Below, piece after piece: positions 6,837-10,760 of a stretch of 10,760 bases of DNA. A program made the position numbers and the translations under genes. The first letter of the stretch is position 1. Each line of letters starts with the position of its first letter. Origin of the DNA: UBA1672 sp023140905 (lineage in GTDB: Bacteria; Pseudomonadota; Alphaproteobacteria; Micavibrionales; Micavibrionaceae); assembly GCA_030636745.1 (NCBI GenBank), contig DAOVWH010000061.1, positions 1-10,760 of the forward strand. The letters are read 5' to 3'. The notes under the pieces were generated by a model. The model had not been told where the DNA came from, ran no database searches, and was given only the letters and a program-made list of their open reading frames with translations.

Positions 6837-8183
6837 ATGAATAATGAAGTAAAAGTCAGATTCGCCCCCTCTCCAACTGGAATGATGCATATTGGAAACG
6901 CCCGCACAGCCCTTATTACATGGCTGTTCACCCGTGCAAATAATGGCCGCTTCCTTTTGCGGATTGACGACACAGATCAGGAACGCTCCAAGCAAGAATA
7001 CGAAATAGCCATTGAAGAAGGCCTGACATGGATTGGGATGGATTGGGATGAGAAAACCCGCCAAAAAGACCGTATGGATATCTACAACGAAAAGATTGAA
7101 TGGCTCAAAGAACAAGGCCGACTCTACCCATGCTATGAAACACCGGAAGAGCTGGACCTCAAGCGCAAAAGCCTTCTGTCGCGCAAGCTTCCTCCTATTT
7201 ATGACCGCGAAGCACTGAGCTTGACAGATGAGCAAAAAGCATCCTTCGATGCTCAAGGAAGCAAGCCTCATTGGCGGTTTAAACTGGAACATGAACCAAT
7301 CGAATGGAATGACCTTGTTCGCGGTCCCGTGAAGTTCAGAGGATCAGACCTATCCGACCCCGTTTTGATTAGGGAAGACGGTACACCACTATATCATCTA
7401 TGCTCGGTTATTGATGACATAGAATACGGTATGACCCATATTATCCGCGGTGAAGACCATGTTTCTAACACAGCTTGCCACATACAGATGTTCAAAGCTT
7501 TTGGTGCCCAAATCCCAACATTTGCACACTTACCGCTTCTATCTGATAAAGAAGGTAGCAAACTCTCCAAACGCCACGGATCTCTGAGCCTAAGAGACTT
7601 ACGCAAAGAAGGACTAGACCCGATGGCTGTTGTTAGCCTCATGGCACGTCTAGGCTCCTCCGACCCAATTGAACCATTCGCAAATATCGAAGATGTTGTG
7701 AAAAGCTTTGATTTGAGCAAATTTTCACGTGCAACACCCAAATTTGATCTGGATGAATTATATCGCCTGAACACAAAAATCCTGCATAATCTAAGTTTTA
7801 CAGAGGTCAAAGACCGCTTGGCTGAGTTAGGTTTAGACAAAATGGATGGAGAATTCTGGCTCGCTATTCAGCCCAATATTAAACGCCTGACAGACGCTAA
7901 AGAATGGTGGCGCGTCGCCAAAGGTCCGGTTACTCCAATTATCGAAGACAGAAACTTTGCTCTACAAGCTATGGAGCTTCTCCCTGCTACACCATGGGAT
8001 GAAAATACATGGCAAGAATGGACTAAAGCCGTAAAAGAACAAACAGGACGCAAAGGTAAGCAACTCTTTATGCCATTACGCCAAGCTTTAACCGGCATGG
8101 ATCATGGTCCCGAACTAGGTCAACTCTTATTGCTGATCGGTGAAGAAAACGTCAAGAAACGCCTACAATACAGCCCTGAATGA
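6837..8183 (+). CDS. gltX: Glutamate--tRNA ligase (GluRS)
   Basis: This class I aminoacyl-tRNA synthetase charges tRNA-Glu with glutamate; in bacteria without GlnRS it also misacylates tRNA-Gln for the GatCAB amidotransferase. The 448-residue protein starts with VRFAPSPTGMMHIGNART, with the HIGH-type signature HIGN at 18-21. The second signature KLSKR is at 242-246, within DKEGSKLSKRHGSLSLRDL. RGEDHVSNTACHIQMF is also typical. The C-terminal anticodon-binding domain is complete but short compared with the usual 465-485 residues. Alphaproteobacteria often have two GluRS genes with divided tRNA use, and the GSLSLRDLRKEG and LARLGSSDPIEP character may point to one of these paralogues, but I cannot say which. 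S244 corresponds to the serine that E. coli HipA phosphorylates in GltX. No clear terminator follows; the next gene is convergent. Confidence 0.95.
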   Translation: MNNEVKVRFAPSPTGMMHIGNARTALITWLFTRANNGRFLLRIDDTDQERSKQEYEIAIEEGLTWIGMDWDEKTRQKDRMDIYNEKIEWLKEQGRLYPCYETPEELDLKRKSLLSRKLPPIYDREALSLTDEQKASFDAQGSKPHWRFKLEHEPIEWNDLVRGPVKFRGSDLSDPVLIREDGTPLYHLCSVIDDIEYGMTHIIRGEDHVSNTACHIQMFKAFGAQIPTFAHLPLLSDKEGSKLSKRHGSLSLRDLRKEGLDPMAVVSLMARLGSSDPIEPFANIEDVVKSFDLSKFSRATPKFDLDELYRLNTKILHNLSFTEVKDRLAELGLDKMDGEFWLAIQPNIKRLTDAKEWWRVAKGPVTPIIEDRNFALQAMELLPATPWDENTWQEWTKAVKEQTGRKGKQLFMPLRQALTGMDHGPELGQLLLLIGEENVKKRLQYSPE

Positions 8184-8229
8184 AATATCAGGTGCTAATC
8201 TCTATGCTATAAAGGTATAGTAATTTGTA

Positions 8230-8463
8230 TTAGAAAGTGTATTTCATGGAATAAAGGAATTTTTCAAGCTCAAGCGCATCATCATCATTAGATTGCGGCC
8301 AAAGAAGCTCAATCGTATTATAAAAAGCCTGACGGCCTTCCGTGAACAAATGGTCACAAAGCAAAACCTTACGCCGCGGAGATAGCTCAGAGAATTCCTC
8401 AATGATACTAAATGAACCACCAGAGGCTTCAATTACATCACGTAAACTGGATTTCATTAGCAT
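8230..8463 (-). CDS. Small conserved-looking protein of unknown function
   Basis: The 77-residue product begins MLMKSSLRDVIEASGG and ends in an acidic tract (NDDDALELEKF). The middle, ELSPRRKVLLCDHLFTEGRQAFYNTIELLW, looks like two amphipathic helices. There is no signal peptide, membrane segment or motif I recognise. ATG 8463 is preferred over ATG 8457 and over a frame extension to 8547, because AGGGTG lies nine bases before it and a promoter candidate (8528-8556) fits. The extension would add a basic, unconvincing N-terminus. It lies between gltX (convergent) and trmJ (divergent). The single cysteine and small size do not suggest a metal site. It could be a non-coding shadow, but its composition looks more protein-like than the opposite-strand frame. 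Confidence 0.55.
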   Translation of the reverse strand: MLMKSSLRDVIEASGGSFSIIEEFSELSPRRKVLLCDHLFTEGRQAFYNTIELLWPQSNDDDALELEKFLYSMKYTF

Positions 8464-8527
8464 AACAAATAACACCCTATTCTTTGCTTTATTTTTGTTT
8501 CCAACTTGCCTAACCTTTATGGTTAAT

Positions 8528-8556
8528 CTTATACCCTCTTTTACCATAAAAGTAAA
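8528..8556 (-). promoter_or_regulatory. Candidate promoter for the small gene
   Basis: On the minus strand, TTTACT (8556-8551; four of six) and TATAAG (8533-8528; five of six) are separated by 17 bases. Transcription would start near 8521, about 58 bases before ATG 8463. The -35 overlaps one arm of a 5-bp inverted repeat (TTTAC 8540-8544, GTAAA 8552-8556). A second one (TAACC 8511-8515, GGTTA 8521-8525) straddles the expected start point. Confidence 0.4.
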
Positions 8557-8606
8557 GCTGCACCGCGAAAACCCTTATATTACAGAAGGATAAATACAAC
8601 ACCGCA

Positions 8607-9485
8607 ATGCAACATAAACGCGAATCAAACAAAAACAATAACAACCAGAAGTTTACGCCTATACCTCCTGCTCCGGTCATTATCTTATGCCGACCACAAA
8701 TGGGAGAAAATATCGGCGCGGCAGCCCGTGCTATGCTTAACTTTCAGCTTACCGATTTGCGCATAGTTTCCCCTCGTGACGGATGGCCAAACGAACGCGC
8801 TACTGCCACAGCTTCAGGAGCACTGGATCTGATGTCTCCGGTCAAAATATTTGACACACTTCAAGATGCTATAAGCGACCTTAACTTTACACTTGCAACC
8901 ACAGCGCGTCACCGCGATATGGTAAAGCCCGTCTATAACCCAGCCAACGCGATGCAGGAAATAAGCACACGCATTAATGATAATCAAAAAACAGGGATAA
9001 TATTCGGCGCAGAACGCACAGGCTTAACCAATGGCGAGCTTAGCTTGTGTCAGGCTATTATGAGCTTTCCAACCAACCCGCAATTTGCTTCCATTAATCT
9101 GGCGCAAAGCGTTTTACTCGCCGCATATGAATGGCATAAATGCTATTATACCATTTTGTCATCATTCGATGACAAAAGCGTTCAAACGCCACGCAGGCTT
9201 CACGCTCACGCGCGGGATCACACAAATAGCTATGATAGTAAAGCCCCCCCTACTCTTGATATGAATGACAGCGAAAGTGCTCCTCAAGGAGAAATAAACG
9301 GATTTATAGAACGATTGGAAAGTGATCTGGAATCACGCCGCTTTTTCCGAACACCGGAAATGAAGCCAACTATGATGGTTAATATCCGCAACATTTTCAC
9401 CCGCAGCGACATAAGCCTACAAGAATTACGCACTCTCCACGGCATTCTCTCAGCCTTAAGAGGTAACAAAACACGTGATGAATGA
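8607..9485 (+). CDS. trmJ: tRNA (cytidine/uridine-2'-O-)-methyltransferase TrmJ
   Basis: TrmJ is a SPOUT-family enzyme that uses S-adenosylmethionine to methylate the 2'-OH of nucleotide 32 in the tRNA anticodon loop. The 292-residue protein shows the three SpoU motifs. Motif 1 is NIGAAARAM at 35-43, with the family's Asn and Arg; motif 2 is IIFGAERTGL at 131-140; motif 3 is FPTNPQFASINLAQSVLL at 154-171. These form the trefoil knot that binds the cofactor. The C-terminal extension (about 228-287, ending PTMMVNIRNIFTR and ELRTLHGILSALR) is the dimerisation region that marks TrmJ rather than TrmL or RlmB. A low-complexity, Asn- and Lys-rich N-terminal tail (2-15) is unusual. The only good ribosome site, AGAAGGA (8584-8590), lies 16 bases before the ATG, longer than normal, and no closer start exists in frame. 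Confidence 0.93.
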   Translation: MQHKRESNKNNNNQKFTPIPPAPVIILCRPQMGENIGAAARAMLNFQLTDLRIVSPRDGWPNERATATASGALDLMSPVKIFDTLQDAISDLNFTLATTARHRDMVKPVYNPANAMQEISTRINDNQKTGIIFGAERTGLTNGELSLCQAIMSFPTNPQFASINLAQSVLLAAYEWHKCYYTILSSFDDKSVQTPRRLHAHARDHTNSYDSKAPPTLDMNDSESAPQGEINGFIERLESDLESRRFFRTPEMKPTMMVNIRNIFTRSDISLQELRTLHGILSALRGNKTRDE

Positions 9486-9532
9486 ATAAATGAAGCTCTG
9501 CCAACTCACGCAGGCGATCTTATTACGCGGAT

Positions 9533-9560
9533 AAAAAAGCCGCCCATCAGGCGACTTTTG
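9533..9560. terminator. Bidirectional terminator between trmJ and rpsD
   Basis: The stem pairs AAAAG/CTTTT (9535-9539 with 9555-9559) and CGCC/GGCG (9541-9544 with 9550-9553), with one C-A mismatch and a five-base loop. A-tract and T-tract flank it on both sides. The run of six A at 9533-9538 gives a six-U tail on the minus strand, so it ends rpsD best; on the plus strand the tail is CTTTTG, weaker, for trmJ. Confidence 0.8.
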
Positions 9561-9598
9561 TCTAATCTTTATTTCCAGTCGAAACTATTTAACCTTCA

Positions 9599-10216
9599 CT
9601 AACGTGAATAGAATTCCACCACCAGATTTGGTTCCATTTGAACAGCGTAAGGCACATCTTCCAGTTTTGGGATGCGGAGATATGTTGTTTTCATAGCCTT
9701 AATATCTACTTCGATATAATCAGGAACATCACGTTCTGATGTTTCGATAGAGCTAAGAACCATAGGAATTTCACGAGATTTCTCGCGCACTTCAATCACA
9801 TCACCTTCTTTAATTTGATAAGAAGGAATATTCACAACCTGACCATTTACTGTCACATGCTTGTGGTTCACAAACTGGCGGGCAGCAAAAACAGTTGGTA
9901 CAAAACATGCGCGATATACAACAGCGTCAAGACGACGCTCAAGAAGCCCAATAAGATTTTGACCTGTATCACCTTTAAGACGCTTTGCTTCTTTGTAATA
10001 ACGACGGAATTGTCTTTCACCGATAGACCCGTAATAGCCTTTCAACTTTTGTTTTGCAAAAAGCTGTGTACCATAGTCAGTAGGCTTACCGCGACGCGCA
10101 CCGTGCATGCCCGGTCCGGTTTGACGTTTATTGAAAGGAGACTTCGGACGCCCCCAGATATTAGCGCCCATACGGCGATCTAGCTTATGCTTAGATTGAT
10201 TTCTTTTTCCACTCAT
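9599..10216 (-). CDS. rpsD: 30S ribosomal protein S4
   Basis: S4 binds 16S rRNA at the five-way junction at the start of small-subunit assembly and forms part of the mRNA entry site. The 205-residue length is standard. The N-terminus MSGKRNQSKHKLDRR leads into GPGMHGARRGKPTDYGTQL, then the KLKGYYG and ERQFRRYY segments. The S4 RNA-binding domain covers about 95-155 (LERRLDAVVYRACFVPTVFAARQFVNHKHVTVNG). The four-cysteine zinc site of the C+ form is absent; the only cysteine is in ACFVPT, so this is the zinc-free form. ATG 10216 is chosen because AAGGAA lies eight bases before it. The frame opens further to TTG 10309, but that region is leader. It stands alone rather than in the S13-S11-S4-rpoA operon, as is usual in alphaproteobacteria. 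Confidence 0.97.
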   Translation of the reverse strand: MSGKRNQSKHKLDRRMGANIWGRPKSPFNKRQTGPGMHGARRGKPTDYGTQLFAKQKLKGYYGSIGERQFRRYYKEAKRLKGDTGQNLIGLLERRLDAVVYRACFVPTVFAARQFVNHKHVTVNGQVVNIPSYQIKEGDVIEVREKSREIPMVLSSIETSERDVPDYIEVDIKAMKTTYLRIPKLEDVPYAVQMEPNLVVEFYSR

Positions 10217-10454
10217 GGAGAGATTTCCTTCTCTTTTTATGAATAAATAATGTTGTCCCGGTAGACCAAAAATCAGGTTTGAGCTAAAAAACTCAACGGA
10301 AAAGCACAAAAGCCCTTCTCTTTCCCGGGAATGATTGGGATTTATAACGATTTACGCAAGAATGTCAAACTATTTATCATAGAAAAGAGTACAGTCGACT
10401 AGGTCAAGATGCCGAAGATGTAACGCTCTTGGACTATGGACGATGTAAACCGTT
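10217..10454. other. Gene-free stretch between rpsD and the HipA-like gene
   Basis: This 238-base gap holds the rpsD leader (10217-10335) and the rpsD promoter (10341-10368). The remaining part, 10369-10454, shows no open frame of note, no tRNA-like fold and no T-tailed hairpin after the hipA-like stop. One loose stem (GTCAAGA near 10403 with TCTTGGAC near 10427) has no tail and no clear meaning. Confidence 0.6.
10341..10368 (-). promoter_or_regulatory. Strong sigma70-type promoter of rpsD
   Basis: On the minus strand a perfect -35 TTGACA (10368-10363) and TATAAA (10346-10341; five of six) are separated by 16 bases. Transcription would start near 10335, leaving a leader of about 118 bases before ATG 10216. 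The leader can form a small hairpin (TTGAG pairing with CTCAA, near 10279-10296), a possible site for S4 feedback, which is known for this protein in other bacteria but not shown here. Confidence 0.7.
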
Positions 10455-10760
10455 CTAAAATCGCTCTTTTATTGTATGACAGCGATTTCGTATAAAATCC
10501 GGTAAATCTGCAATTGTTGAGTGCGGTGTTTTAATTGATTCCAGTGTGTACAAAACAATATCTGCTAATTCTATCACCCTTTTTTTCACTAACGCTTTTC
10601 CCAGTCCGGCATCTTCTGCTAACTTTTCAAAGTGCTGCGAAAAAAGCTTTTCTGCTTCATGTTCACCGCCAAGTTTCATCGCCATTTTTGCAGATAGCTC
10701 TGGATAATATGCTGTGCAAAGTACATCATATAATGACGCAATACGTGTCTGTTGAGTTAA
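10455..10760 (-). CDS. HipA-family serine/threonine kinase, C-terminal part
   Basis: The frame is open to the window edge, so only the last 101 residues are seen; the ATG at 10685 is internal. The first visible residues (TRIASLYDVLCT, then YYPELSAKMAMKLGGEHE) match the HipA C-terminal domain, where LAPLYDVLST and an AM(K/P)-G-G turn follow the kinase active site. The rest (LFSQHFEKLAEDAGLGKALVKKRVIELADIVL) fits the closing helical bundle. HipA kinases phosphorylate a cytoplasmic protein, GltX in E. coli, and slow growth; they are normally held by a HipB antitoxin. The catalytic aspartates and any hipB lie beyond the window, so activity cannot be judged. Transcription runs toward rpsD, which has its own promoter. 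The length of the tail is normal, so the visible end is not obviously truncated. Confidence 0.85.
   Translation of the reverse strand, partial: LTQQTRIASLYDVLCTAYYPELSAKMAMKLGGEHEAEKLFSQHFEKLAEDAGLGKALVKKRVIELADIVLYTLESIKTPHSTIADLPDFIRNRCHTIKERF

Noticed and set aside
8207..8220. CTATA-AAGG-TATAG hairpin after gltX as a terminator
   Set aside because: The stem is only 5 bp, almost all A-T, with no proper T-run; too weak to call.
8278..8290. ATC/CAT trinucleotide run as a microsatellite
   Set aside because: Four units only, and it encodes the Asn-Asp-Asp-Asp stretch of the small protein.
8342..8593. Plus-strand 83-residue ORF opposite the small minus-strand gene
   Set aside because: The product has a low-quality composition, no ribosome site, and lies antisense to a more convincing frame; treated as a shadow.
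10217..10309. N-terminal extension of rpsD to a TTG at 10309
   Set aside because: S4 proteins start at MSGKR/MSKR, a good ribosome site precedes ATG 10216, and the extension is inside the leader.
10381..10454. tRNA or small RNA between hipA and rpsD
   Set aside because: No cloverleaf, no TTC-loop sequence and no terminator; only a loose imperfect stem.
10458..10488. Perfect 8-bp inverted repeat (AAATCGCT and AGCGATTT) as a terminator
   Set aside because: It lies within the last codons of the hipA-like gene with a 15-base loop and no T-tract after it; probably chance.

Overview
The window looks like a chromosomal segment of an AT-rich proteobacterium, most likely an alphaproteobacterium. The housekeeping proteins (class II DAHP synthase, glutamine-dependent NAD+ synthetase, the GluRS type, TrmJ, and an S4 without the N-terminal zinc cysteines) read like alphaproteobacterial versions. 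This placement rests on remembered family character, not on a database search.

Layout. Positions 1-1497 hold the 3' part of a sodium:solute (acetate-type) symporter, closed by a hairpin terminator. The start of a membrane-anchored TPR protein (1552-2307) is pressed against that terminator. Convergent to it is a minus-strand gene (2313-3428) for an HD protein whose catalytic motifs resemble class I (eukaryotic-type) cyclic nucleotide phosphodiesterases. The 3429-3677 divergent gap is unusually structured. It holds two DnaA-box-like 9-mers in tandem, a dyad covering a promoter, a perfect tandem repeat of an AT-rich 13-mer, and a second promoter pointing the other way.

From that gap runs a plus-strand cluster: class II DAHP synthase (3678-5075, entry to the shikimate pathway), nadE (5091-6773) and gltX (6837-8183). 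Gaps of 15 and 63 bases suggest co-transcription. A small orphan gene on the minus strand (8230-8463) follows. It is divergent from trmJ (8607-9485), with small inverted repeats between the two. trmJ and rpsD (9599-10216, minus) converge on a shared bidirectional terminator. rpsD has a strong sigma70-type promoter and a leader of about 120 bases. At the right edge, the C-terminal part of a HipA-family kinase (10455-10760, minus) enters the window.

Most of the window is ordinary metabolism and translation. The points most worth a second look are the class I PDE-like protein, the origin-like or operator-like 3487-3546 segment with a small overlapping ORF, and a HipA-like kinase lying about 2.3 kb from gltX. 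GltX is the established substrate of E. coli HipA, and the target serine in the KLSKR motif is present here. No mobile element, CRISPR array or RNA gene was seen, and no gene-free stretch exceeds 300 bases.
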